A stretch of 47,240 nt of DNA from Bacteroidales bacterium (lineage in GTDB: Bacteria > Bacteroidota > Bacteroidia > Bacteroidales > P3): the NCBI GenBank assembly GCA_017613375.1, contig JAGADZ010000055.1, forward strand, positions 1-47,240. The letters are read 5' to 3'. Below are positions 1 through 7,590 of this stretch, in pieces. Positions within the stretch are counted from its first letter, which is position 1. The number at the start of each line of letters is the position of its first letter. The translations under genes and the position numbers were made by a program. The notes beneath the pieces are model-generated. The model ran no database searches and had not been told where the DNA came from. It was given only the letters and a program-made list of their open reading frames with translations.

Positions 1-444
1 CTGAGCCCCATCCACAGCCTCGGCACGGGCAACTGTTCCAGGATGATGGACAGCCTGCAGCCCGGCACGGCATACACGGCATATGTGCGTACATGGTGCG
101 ACTACACGGAGATGTACTCCGACTGGGAGCGTGTGGACTTCACCACAACAGGCGTTAACCCCAACGACACCGCAGACCACGACACAACAGGCATAGCACC
201 TGTGGCACAGCAGCGAGTCTCCATTGTCCCCAATCCGGCGACAAACTCCGTCACAGTCTCTGCCGAGTGTGAAATCCTCTCTGTCGAGGCCTACAATGTC
301 AAAGGACAACGCATAGCTACAGCTGAAGGTAACGGCACGACCCTGAAACTCGACACCTCCGCCTGGCCAAACGGAACATACACAATAACCATACGCACCG
401 TTCAGGGGACCGCAACAAGAAAGCTGGTAATAAACAAAGGTTAA
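1..444 (+). CDS. C-terminal part of a T9SS-secreted surface protein (5' end outside window)
   Basis: The frame is open from base 1, so the start lies upstream and only the last 147 residues are visible. The first part (LQPGTAYTAYVRTWC, then FTTTG) has the look of a fibronectin type III or similar beta-sandwich strand pair. A linker rich in Asp and Thr follows, then a C-terminal domain of about 75 residues beginning near IVPNPATNSV and ending RKLVINKG. That pattern (PNP, then a V-x-GQ turn, a W-PNGTY strand, and a basic end) is the type A T9SS sorting domain. By family knowledge it directs passage across the outer membrane and is removed at the surface. The job of the missing N-terminal part cannot be told. 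The gene converges on sodB and shares a terminator with it. Confidence 0.8.
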   Translation: MSPIHSLGTGNCSRMMDSLQPGTAYTAYVRTWCDYTEMYSDWERVDFTTTGVNPNDTADHDTTGIAPVAQQRVSIVPNPATNSVTVSAECEILSVEAYNVKGQRIATAEGNGTTLKLDTSAWPNGTYTITIRTVQGTATRKLVINKG

Positions 445-451
445 CCCTAAA

Positions 452-489
452 TCAAGCGACCTTGCCAAAAAGATGACAAGGTCGCTTGA
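452..489. terminator. Bidirectional terminator between the T9SS gene and sodB
   Basis: A perfect 13-bp inverted repeat (TCAAGCGACCTTG at 452-464, its complement at 477-489) with a 12-base loop lies between two convergent stop codons. The flanking T tracts are short, so termination strength is uncertain. Confidence 0.7.
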
Positions 490-511
490 ATATTTATCTA
501 CTATTGATTTA

Positions 512-1105
512 TCACAAACGTCGTTCAATGACAAGCCAGTCTACAATCTGCCACAATGCAGAGAGATAGTCGGCACGTCTGTTCTGGAAATCGAGATAAT
601 ACGCATGTTCCCATACATCGAATGTCAGAAGGGGTTGTAAACCAGATGTCACGGGATTACCAGCGTTTGGCTCCTGAGTAATTACGAGCTTACCGTCAGC
701 ATCAATGCTCAGCCACACCCAGCCAGAGCCAAAAAGTGTTGCACCTTTCTGCTCAAATTCTTTCTTGAAAGCGTCGAAAGAGCCAAAATCCTTTTCTATC
801 ATTTGGCGCATTCGTCCCGAAGGCACATGGTTGGCAAAGCCAAACTGTTCGAAGTACATGGTATGATTCAACACTTGACCTGCATTGTTAAACAGACCGC
901 CAGAAGACTTGCAGACCACATCGACAAGAGACATATTCTCCAATCCACTGCCTGGCAGCATCTTGTTGAGGTTGTCCACATATGTCTTCAGATGTTTACC
1001 ATGATGAAATCCTAATGTCTCGGCACTAATAACACCGAGAGAATCTACTGCATACGGCAAAGTCATCATTTCAAAAGAGCCGTTGATGGGAATAATTTTT
1101 TTCAT
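512..1105 (-). CDS. sodB: Superoxide dismutase, Fe/Mn family (Fe or cambialistic type)
   Basis: This enzyme dismutates superoxide to oxygen and hydrogen peroxide in the cytoplasm. From the start used here it has 197 residues, close to the family norm. The metal ligands are His34 (FHHGKH), His81 (LNHTMY), Asp163 and His167 (FDVWEHAYY). A Gln sits four residues before the second His (Gln77 in AGQVLNH), the position used by iron SODs, so iron or cambialistic use is likelier than strict Mn; this is inferred from sequence only. An in-frame ATG 13 codons upstream exists, but it would overlap the preceding nnrD gene. The start at 1105 leaves a 10-base gap and begins close to the conserved LPYA segment. 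Probably cotranscribed with nnrD. Confidence 0.93.
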   Translation of the reverse strand: MKKIIPINGSFEMMTLPYAVDSLGVISAETLGFHHGKHLKTYVDNLNKMLPGSGLENMSLVDVVCKSSGGLFNNAGQVLNHTMYFEQFGFANHVPSGRMRQMIEKDFGSFDAFKKEFEQKGATLFGSGWVWLSIDADGKLVITQEPNAGNPVTSGLQPLLTFDVWEHAYYLDFQNRRADYLSALWQIVDWLVIERRL

Positions 1106-1115
1106 ACTGTTTTTT

Positions 1116-1970
1116 TTAATAATTCGGAAAATGAATATTGTCAATAATATCAGACGCTATCATGGAAGGCATGGAACGTAACGAAGCCGCTTTATCGCCA
1201 GCCATGCCATGCAAGCAGACCGCGAGAGCCGTCACCTGCTGCAATGTCATCGCAGGCTTGTTGTCACAGTGACGATAGTAAACGGCATTCTGTGTCAACA
1301 GTCCGAGTATCATGCCTGTCAGCACATCGCCGCTTCCAGCAGTAGCCATTCCTGCATTGCCGGTATCATTCATGACAGGGAGACAACCAGGTCCGTATAC
1401 CATTGTGCGATGAGCCTTGCATACAATATACAATCCATATCTCTCTGACATTTCCTGTGGTTTGGAACTGCCAAACAGACGTGCATATTCCTTAGCATGA
1501 GGCGTGAAAACAGCACCTGCGACAAGACGCATAGCCTCAGAATGTCCAGCCATGATATTTAGTCCGTCGGCATCTACAACAAGAGGTTTCACAAGGTTAC
1601 CTTCTTCTGTGTGACCTAACGACCGTAGCAAAGTCAGTAGAGCCTTCTCTGTGCGGGAGTCTGTTCCCAAGCCAGGGCCTATGGCAATTGCATCGAAACG
1701 TTCCAGATTGTCAGGGAGTGTCGAGAAACAGGTGTCACATCTATCTATGGAGACCATAGCCTCAGGTACAGCGGTCTGGAGTATTTCCACTCCGCATCGA
1801 GGCACATGGACCGTCAGAAGCCCCACGCCGGAACGCAGACAAGCTTTTGCAGCAAGCACAGCCGCCCCCATCTTGCCATAGCTGCCTGCAACAAGCAGAG
1901 CATGGCCATACCAGCCTTTATGGCTTTCAGGGTCGCGACGACAGAGGAAATCAGGAGTGGAATGTGTCAA
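1116..1970 (-). CDS. nnrD: ADP/ATP-dependent NAD(P)H-hydrate dehydratase, stand-alone domain
   Basis: Ribokinase-like fold enzyme that removes water from damaged NAD(P)H hydrates using ADP or ATP. Family marks are HKGWYGHALLVAGS near residue 17, GPGLGTD near 98, VVDADGLN near 131, and NDTG followed by AGSGD (211-215) with the likely catalytic Asp215. At 284 residues it is the C-terminal half of the common bifunctional NnrE-NnrD protein. The epimerase half is not present: upstream in frame there is a stop after about ten codons. The first usable codon is TTG at 1970. There is no in-frame ATG upstream and the conserved region begins only about 12 residues in, so a TTG start is the best reading (ATT or ATC codons just upstream are alternatives). 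sodB follows after 10 bases. Confidence 0.88.
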   Translation of the reverse strand: MTHSTPDFLCRRDPESHKGWYGHALLVAGSYGKMGAAVLAAKACLRSGVGLLTVHVPRCGVEILQTAVPEAMVSIDRCDTCFSTLPDNLERFDAIAIGPGLGTDSRTEKALLTLLRSLGHTEEGNLVKPLVVDADGLNIMAGHSEAMRLVAGAVFTPHAKEYARLFGSSKPQEMSERYGLYIVCKAHRTMVYGPGCLPVMNDTGNAGMATAGSGDVLTGMILGLLTQNAVYYRHCDNKPAMTLQQVTALAVCLHGMAGDKAASLRSMPSMIASDIIDNIHFPNY

Positions 1971-2050
1971 TGTGATAATGTCCGTTTGTGTTTGTGATTA
2001 GACGTCAACAATAGTCCTGACGTCGTTCTCAACCATTGGTTAATAAAACA

Positions 2051-2127
2051 AATGTGGGAATGTGTTTTTTTATCTTATTTGATGTTAATCGAATCAACGG
2101 ATTAACATATCAACACATTCCCACATT
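2051..2127 (-). terminator. Long nested hairpin after the M16 peptidase gene
   Basis: Outer arms of 16 bp (2051-2066 and 2112-2127, AATGTGGGAATGTGTT) enclose an inner 8-bp hairpin (2082-2089 with 2101-2108). Read on the minus strand it starts 14 bases after the peptidase stop codon and is followed by a T-rich run, so it can act as a terminator. It is larger than most terminators and has an asymmetric T-rich internal loop. The remaining bases between here and nnrD hold two GACGTC palindromes (2001-2006, 2019-2024) of unknown meaning. Confidence 0.6.
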
Positions 2128-2141
2128 CGAGTATTTATATC

Positions 2142-4979
2142 TTACTTCTCAGGCTTGAGAGTACCGACCGAATAGTGTCCAAGGTCGAAATATTTCTTGG
2201 CAACACGTCTGAGGTCAGCAGTAGTGATGCTATTGACCATGTTCTCATATTCAGTGATAGAAGCATCACGATTTTCATTGTAGAAGTAGCTGCCATAGAT
2301 GCGGCCCATCCAGAACGAGTTCTCCTGCATATTGTTCTCGCGTTCCCTAATCATCTGCAGTTTGACTTTTTCGAGAGTCTTTCTGTCACAGCCTTTCTTG
2401 ATGCACTGTTTAATGAGTCTGATAGCAGCATTCTCGACGCTGGAGCAATTCTGGGGAGCACACTGGAACACGAACATCCAGTTTACAGAGCCATTGAAAT
2501 CCAAGTCGTAACTTACGGATGCATAGGGGCTGTAGGTCTCTCCCATCTTTTCACGGATAACTTCCGTAGTGGCAATCTGGAGAGCCTCACCAAGAGCGTC
2601 AACAATTATACGATCACGAATGTTGCCATGGAAACCTTCTGTAGCGCCCATGATATAAACCATACCCTGATCGTCGGTGCCGGCATAAGTGACACTGTGG
2701 TTAACTCCGGGTGCCAGTCGTGGCTCACGGTCAACACGTCTTTCGTTAGCCTGTCTTCCATTTGTAGGCAGGATATTAAGATATCTGGCTATCATAGAGA
2801 TATCTTCATCACTGATATTTCCGACGAAGAAGAATATCTGATCGGAAGCGTCGTTGAAGCGTTCGTTGTATATCTGGTATACCCTGTCATAGTCAATACT
2901 GTTGATATCCTGTTGCGACGGCATCACAATGACACGGGGATTATGGTTGTAAGCCATGTCGATAAATTCTTTAAGGAACTTATACTGCGGGTTGGCTTCT
3001 GCCATACGTGACTGTGTCTGGAGAGCCTCGATATTACGGTCGAAAGACTCACGGTCCTTACGGGGAGCCTCATAATAGAGGTCTATCAGCTGTAGCATGG
3101 TCTCGAGGTCCTTAGGAACACAACGTCCTTGGAAACCTTGAGTGATGCTGCTAATATAGGGGCTTATCGACACTGTCTTGCCCTGCAGTTTCTTACCGAG
3201 CTGTGAACTGCTGAAATTTGCAATACCGGCATCATCCACAAGTCCTGCGACATTGGAAGCCATATAAGCTTCACGATCAGAATAGAGGGCAGTACCACCG
3301 TTGGAGAAACTACGCATAACAATCTCATCCTCCTTATAGTTGGTCTTCTTGACGACGAAACGGATACCATTGGGGATGATGTATTCTGTATATCCCATAA
3401 CAGCATTTTCTCTATTGACAACAGGGATGACATTTCTGACGTCTCTGTTGAAGAGAGGTTCGTCAACAAATGAATCAACCCAAGGTTCTGTCACAACATT
3501 CTTGCTATCTTTGATAATCCTAATAATCTGATCTTTGGTAGGAACGTTGTATCCTTCTTTTTCAGGAGCCGTGAGGATATAGACGAGATTCTCATCGGTA
3601 ATCCAATCCTTCACGACAGCGTTAACCTCTTCGAGGGTGATTTCCGGTACAAACTCACGAACATAGGCATCTTCCTGACGAATACCAGGGATAACATCAC
3701 CATCAAGATAGTGGTTTGTATATTCATCTGCAAAGTCGTTGCTCTGAGTCTTGTTGAGTTCCTTAGCAGCCTTACGGTATCTTTCTATCATACTTTCCTT
3801 GGCACGTTCAAGTTCGGCTTGGAGGAAACCATGCTCATCGACACGTTTCATCTCCTTCAGGAGCAATGCAGTAGCCTCTTCAATACGGTTGTCTTTAGGA
3901 TATGAAGAGATATAGAAAGCGTCGAGATTACCCAGGAATCCACCATATCCGCCAGCAGCGTACAGGAACGGAGCAGAAGCCTTTTCTGCCATCTCTGAGA
4001 AACGGGCATTAATCATACTTGACGCAAGTTCACGGACGAGCATCTGACGATAGTCTCCAATTGTTCCCTGAGGAGCCTTGGTGTGTTTCCACATCAGCTG
4101 AATACCTGCCGACGAGGCTTCCTTATCGGTTGCAATAGCCACAAGAGGTTCCTTGTTGCCAGGAATGTCGAATTTAGGACGCGGTTTGGGATTAGCAGGC
4201 ATGACATTATCGTTGAAGTACTCCTTGATCAAGGCCTCAACCTTGTCAACATCAATGTCGCCGACAATGATGACAGCTTCCAGGTCCGGACGATACCAAT
4301 CATTGTAGAAACGCATGATAACAGGACGTTGGAAGTTCATGATGACGCTCTCAAGTCCGATAGGGATACGGTCTGCATAGCGGGAGCCCTGAAACATGAC
4401 CGGCCAGTACTGTTTCTGGAGACGATCCTGAGCACCGAGATGTCCACGCCATTCCTCAAGGATAACTCCACGTTCCGCTTCGAGTTCCTTAGGATCCATA
4501 AGCATTTTGGAAGCCCATCCGTCGAGAATTTTCATACCCATCTCCAGCATCTCAGCATCGTTAGGCATATTGACATAGTAGACCGTTTGGTCAAAACTGG
4601 TGTAAGCATTTATGTGACCACCAAACTGCACACCCTTGGCTTGCAATTTACTTATCAACTCATTGTGGGGGAAGTACTCCGTGCCATTGAAAGCCATATG
4701 CTCGGTGAAGTGGGCAAGACCGCGTTGGTCTTCATCCTCAAGGACAGAACCGGCATTGATGGCGAGACGGAATTGTACACGACCTTCAGGTTTTTTGTTG
4801 GCACGGATATAGTAAGTGATACCGTTATCCAACTTTCCGATACGAACCTTTTTATCTATAGGGACCTTGTCCTCAAGATTGGATTTTCTCGGAGTTCTGT
4901 TGCCTGCAGGAATCTGAGCGAAGCTCATGCCTGCAACTGCAAACAGAAGAGCAATCATAATAAAAAGTTTTTTTCTCAT
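2142..4979 (-). CDS. Exported M16 family (insulinase/pitrilysin) zinc peptidase
   Basis: A 945-residue zinc metallopeptidase. Residues 1-21 form a signal peptide (hydrophobic core, cleavage after SFA), so it works in the periplasm or envelope. The inverted zinc motif HFTEH is at 90-94, and the third ligand lies in the segment LEAERGVILEEW (about 166-177), the usual spacing for the family. The length fits a protein with two M16 repeats. The second half lacks HxxEH, so only the first is catalytic. It resembles the PqqL-like periplasmic M16 peptidases of the Bacteroidota, which degrade oligopeptides; the substrate here is not known. It stands alone, with its own promoter and a large terminator hairpin. 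No sorting domain is present, so it is not a T9SS cargo. Confidence 0.9.
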   Translation of the reverse strand: MRKKLFIMIALLFAVAGMSFAQIPAGNRTPRKSNLEDKVPIDKKVRIGKLDNGITYYIRANKKPEGRVQFRLAINAGSVLEDEDQRGLAHFTEHMAFNGTEYFPHNELISKLQAKGVQFGGHINAYTSFDQTVYYVNMPNDAEMLEMGMKILDGWASKMLMDPKELEAERGVILEEWRGHLGAQDRLQKQYWPVMFQGSRYADRIPIGLESVIMNFQRPVIMRFYNDWYRPDLEAVIIVGDIDVDKVEALIKEYFNDNVMPANPKPRPKFDIPGNKEPLVAIATDKEASSAGIQLMWKHTKAPQGTIGDYRQMLVRELASSMINARFSEMAEKASAPFLYAAGGYGGFLGNLDAFYISSYPKDNRIEEATALLLKEMKRVDEHGFLQAELERAKESMIERYRKAAKELNKTQSNDFADEYTNHYLDGDVIPGIRQEDAYVREFVPEITLEEVNAVVKDWITDENLVYILTAPEKEGYNVPTKDQIIRIIKDSKNVVTEPWVDSFVDEPLFNRDVRNVIPVVNRENAVMGYTEYIIPNGIRFVVKKTNYKEDEIVMRSFSNGGTALYSDREAYMASNVAGLVDDAGIANFSSSQLGKKLQGKTVSISPYISSITQGFQGRCVPKDLETMLQLIDLYYEAPRKDRESFDRNIEALQTQSRMAEANPQYKFLKEFIDMAYNHNPRVIVMPSQQDINSIDYDRVYQIYNERFNDASDQIFFFVGNISDEDISMIARYLNILPTNGRQANERRVDREPRLAPGVNHSVTYAGTDDQGMVYIMGATEGFHGNIRDRIIVDALGEALQIATTEVIREKMGETYSPYASVSYDLDFNGSVNWMFVFQCAPQNCSSVENAAIRLIKQCIKKGCDRKTLEKVKLQMIRERENNMQENSFWMGRIYGSYFYNENRDASITEYENMVNSITTADLRRVAKKYFDLGHYSVGTLKPEK

Positions 4980-5048
4980 TGTTTTTTTATTTAATTATTA
5001 TACTGAATTATAAATTATTGTATTTCCATTAACCAATAACACGAACTG

Positions 5049-5078
5049 CAAAGATACAAAAAAAATACAATCCGCAAA
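5049..5078 (-). promoter_or_regulatory. Promoter of the M16 peptidase gene
   Basis: On the minus strand TATCTTTG (5056-5049) matches the Bacteroidota -7 element TAnnTTTG. TTTG (5078-5075) lies 18 bases upstream as the -33 element. The leader would be roughly 60 bases. Confidence 0.65.
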
Positions 5079-5132
5079 AACAAATCATCAATAATAAAAC
5101 GTTTCAGGATAAAAAAAACTTACAGCAAACCG

Positions 5133-5177
5133 AAAAAAAAAACATGAACTCTTTGACGTCATGTCAACGTCAAGAGT
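5133..5177 (-). terminator. Terminator of the folP-cdaA operon
   Basis: Read on the minus strand, ACTCTTGACGT (5177-5167) pairs with 5159-5148, with one bulged base and a 7-base loop. A run of ten T residues follows a few bases later. The rest of this 285-base gap is A/T-rich and holds the M16 promoter and a weak TGTCAG/CTGACA hairpin next to the cdaA stop. Confidence 0.65.
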
Positions 5178-5264
5178 CGCTAACCTTAACATATCTGCAA
5201 GTTAAAATATTATCGCCCGAATGTGTTTATGTCAGGATAAAGACACTGACATATCAAAGGATTA

Positions 5265-6077
5265 TCACAGTGAAGTCTCAAGATAGCGGCGCAGTTGTAC
5301 AGGTGTGACATCATGATGAATGGTCCCTCCTACGGCGTATGAAATTGCTCCCGTCTCCTCTGAGACAACTACAGAAATGACATCCGTCTGTTCTGTGATA
5401 CCTATGGCCGAGCGGTGACGCAAACCGAGGTTTGGGTCAATACTGTTGTTGGAAGAGACCGGTAGGATGCAGCGTGCCGCGACGACACGGTTGCCTTTCA
5501 CCATAACAGCACCATCATGCAGAGGTGAGTTCTTAAAGAACAGAGCCTCCAACAATGCCGAAGAAGTCATTGCATCGATACGTTCCCCTGTGGCGATAAT
5601 ATCATTTACCTCGTTCTGGCGAATAAAAACTATCAGAGCTCCCGTCTTGCTTTGAGACATATGCATACAAGCCTGAATATAAGGCTCCAAATATGCCTTG
5701 GAGTGGTCATCAGACATGGTAGTCTTCCAAAATCTGAAGCGTTTCCTCATAGTATCACCACCGATGCTTGTCTTGGTTCCAACCAACAACAGGAAACGAC
5801 GGATTTCCGGTTGGAAGACTATAATCAGCAGGATTAGACCGATAGAGATAAACTGCCCGAGAATTTCGGACGATAGACGCATATGCAACATAGTGACAAT
5901 CTGCCACAGCACGTATATGATAATAACAGCCCAGAAGATGCGCAACACATTGGTGCCGCGCACCAATTTATATATCTGATAACACAAAAATGCCACAAGG
6001 AGGACATCTATCACATCGGGGACCGTGACAGTAGGAAGTCCCTGTATGGCACACAATTGCAACGACGACAAAATCAT
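5265..6077 (-). CDS. cdaA: Diadenylate cyclase (c-di-AMP synthase), CdaA/DAC family
   Basis: Membrane enzyme that condenses two ATP into the second messenger c-di-AMP. Of 270 residues, roughly the first 100 hold three hydrophobic segments (about 22-36, 46-64 and 75-90), and the DAC domain follows. The two catalytic signatures are both present: DGA at 188-190 (in PLHDGAVM) and RHR at 220-222 (in GLRHRSAIG). Length and order match CdaA/YbbP rather than DisA. It follows folP by 12 bases, a pairing I recognise as common in Bacteroidota. In Firmicutes cdaA sits instead with cdaR and glmM, neither of which is here. The role (envelope or osmotic homeostasis) is known for other phyla and only assumed in this one. 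Confidence 0.93.
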   Translation of the reverse strand: MILSSLQLCAIQGLPTVTVPDVIDVLLVAFLCYQIYKLVRGTNVLRIFWAVIIIYVLWQIVTMLHMRLSSEILGQFISIGLILLIIVFQPEIRRFLLLVGTKTSIGGDTMRKRFRFWKTTMSDDHSKAYLEPYIQACMHMSQSKTGALIVFIRQNEVNDIIATGERIDAMTSSALLEALFFKNSPLHDGAVMVKGNRVVAARCILPVSSNNSIDPNLGLRHRSAIGITEQTDVISVVVSEETGAISYAVGGTIHHDVTPVQLRRYLETSL

Positions 6078-6089
6078 ATATTTATTGTT

Positions 6090-6962
6090 TTATTTTTCAA
6101 CAGATTGTTTTTGTATCATAGAGACAATCTCCACTGTCTGACGGGCAGCGGCGACATCATGGACCCTCAAAAGCTGAGCTCCGGAAAGGAGTGCCGCAGC
6201 ATGAAGTGCAACGGTGCCATTCAACGCCTCTTGCGGAGAGAGCCCCAGTAGCTTATAAATCATCGACTTCCTTGACACCGCAACAAGAAGGGGAGTTTCA
6301 GGGAACAACATTCGCAACTGTGGCAGAGCAGCAAAGAGTTCGTAGTTCTGTTCCAAATTCTTTGAAAAACCGAATCCAGGATCGAGTATCACGTCTGCGA
6401 CACCGATTTTGCGAAGAGTATCAAGACGTTCTGAGAAGAACCGCACCACGTCATTCAGGAAGTTGTCATAAGAAGTGCATTCCTGCATTTTATCCGGTGT
6501 GGCGAGGTTGTGCATCAATACGTAAGGCACCTGCAATTCGGCCACCGTGGAGAACATCCTGTCATCGAAAGCGCCTCCGGAAATATCGTTGACAATATCG
6601 GCTCCCGCCGCAACCGCGGCTCTTGCCGGAACCGAGAAGCAAGTGTCGACAGAAATCAATGCCTCCGGCAATTCTCTCCTGACTGCAGCAACAATTCCCG
6701 CAAGTTTCTCTGCCTCGTCAGCAGGGTCCATCAATATTGCACCCGGACGAGTGGAGACAACTCCAATATCAATAATATCCGCCCCTTCCCCGACAATCTG
6801 TCTGGCACGTTCTATATACTGATTCTCCGACAAATACCTTCCTCCGTCATAGAACGAATCCTGTGTTACGTTGAGTATACCCATCAGAGCAGGCTTGTCG
6901 AAAGATACAAGTCTGCCGCCACAACGAATTGTGAAAGGAGAAAAAGAATTATTTTCACTCAT
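6090..6962 (-). CDS. folP: Dihydropteroate synthase
   Basis: Folate pathway enzyme joining 6-hydroxymethyl-dihydropterin diphosphate to p-aminobenzoate; the target of sulfonamides. TIM-barrel motifs are visible: MGILNVTQDSF (27-37), ADIIDIG followed by STRPGA (61-75), NDISGG, and DPGFGF. The usual NVTPDSF reads NVTQDSF and the usual GGES before TRPGA reads GVVS. Both are mild departures and do not remove known catalytic groups. An in-frame ATG exists 33 codons upstream, but it lies before the predicted promoter and gives a non-homologous N terminus, so the start at 6962 (MSENNSF) is chosen; it gives 290 residues. First gene of the folP-cdaA pair and divergent from the DUF1599 operon. Confidence 0.93.
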   Translation of the reverse strand: MSENNSFSPFTIRCGGRLVSFDKPALMGILNVTQDSFYDGGRYLSENQYIERARQIVGEGADIIDIGVVSTRPGAILMDPADEAEKLAGIVAAVRRELPEALISVDTCFSVPARAAVAAGADIVNDISGGAFDDRMFSTVAELQVPYVLMHNLATPDKMQECTSYDNFLNDVVRFFSERLDTLRKIGVADVILDPGFGFSKNLEQNYELFAALPQLRMLFPETPLLVAVSRKSMIYKLLGLSPQEALNGTVALHAAALLSGAQLLRVHDVAAARQTVEIVSMIQKQSVEK

Positions 6963-6969
6963 AACAATA

Positions 6970-6992
6970 AAACAACGTGGATTGCGTTGTTT
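6970..6992. promoter_or_regulatory. Inverted repeat in the folP leader (possible operator)
   Basis: AAACAACG (6970-6977) and its complement (6985-6992) are separated by 7 bases, in the 61-base gap between divergent folP and the DUF1599 operon, just inside the predicted folP transcript. The function is a guess. Confidence 0.3.
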
Positions 6993-7010
6993 AATTGTTT
7001 TCAATAGAAA

Positions 7011-7018
7011 CAAAAATA
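7011..7018 (-). promoter_or_regulatory. -7 element for folP-cdaA
   Basis: The minus strand reads TATTTTTG (7018-7011), matching TAnnTTTG, about 50 bases upstream of the folP start. No clear -33 TTTG is seen. Confidence 0.5.
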
Positions 7019-7023
7019 TAAAA

Positions 7024-7569
7024 ATGACTCGGACAGAAGAAGAATTTGAAGTAGAAATCAAGCAATGCCGCGATATTTTCGAGAAGAAGACACGCGACTA
7101 TGGGACCTCGTGGCGTATACTTCGTCTGCCGTCGCTCACCGACCAGATTTTCATCAAGGCCAACCGAATAAGAAGCATTGAAGAGACAGGCGAAAACAAG
7201 ATTGGCGACAGCTCACGCGGTGAATATATAGCCATGGTAAACTATGCAGTCATGGCACTTATACAACAGGAACTCAGCGACAGCGACGAGATGGAGTTGT
7301 CTGTAGACAAAGTCATGAAACTGTATGACAAGCATCTGTATCGTACCGTGGCACTGATGCTTGACAAGAACCACGACTATGGTGAGGCGTGGCGTCAAAT
7401 GCGTATCAGTTCAATGACAGACTTGATACTCATGAAGCTGCGTCGAATCAAACAGATAGAGGACAATGACGGCAAGACGCTGATATCGGAAGGTGTCGAA
7501 GGTGGATATATGGACATAATAAACTATTCCCTCTTCTGCCTCGTCAGACTCACAGAAAACAACGAATAA
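7024..7569 (+). CDS. DUF1599 protein with two tandem domain copies
   Basis: A cytoplasmic protein of 181 residues with no signal or membrane segment. It is an internal duplication. Copy 1 has DYGTSWR near 25-31, then PSLTDQIFIKANRI and NYAVMAL near 73-79. Copy 2 has DYGEAWR near 118-124, then SMTDLILMKLRRI and NYSLFCL near 167-173. This is the DUF1599 family, which I recall under the name nucleotide-modification-associated domain; the biochemical role is not established. The frame is open further upstream, but ATG 7024 is the only start that avoids reading across folP and begins at the homologous region. First gene of an operon with DoxX, DUF4293 and tsaE. Confidence 0.8.
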   Translation: MTRTEEEFEVEIKQCRDIFEKKTRDYGTSWRILRLPSLTDQIFIKANRIRSIEETGENKIGDSSRGEYIAMVNYAVMALIQQELSDSDEMELSVDKVMKLYDKHLYRTVALMLDKNHDYGEAWRQMRISSMTDLILMKLRRIKQIEDNDGKTLISEGVEGGYMDIINYSLFCLVRLTENNE

Positions 7570-7590
7570 CAACTAATCTTCATAATAAGT

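Noticed and set aside
1106..1144. Longer N terminus for SodB
   Set aside because: It would overlap the end of nnrD and add a Lys/Ile-rich stretch not seen in SODs; the internal ATG at 1105 fits the family length.
4083..4994. Long open frame on the plus strand opposite the M16 peptidase (303 codons), and a similar one at 2175-3011
   Set aside because: Antisense shadow of a clear M16 gene; the product has no family marks and its composition follows the opposite strand.
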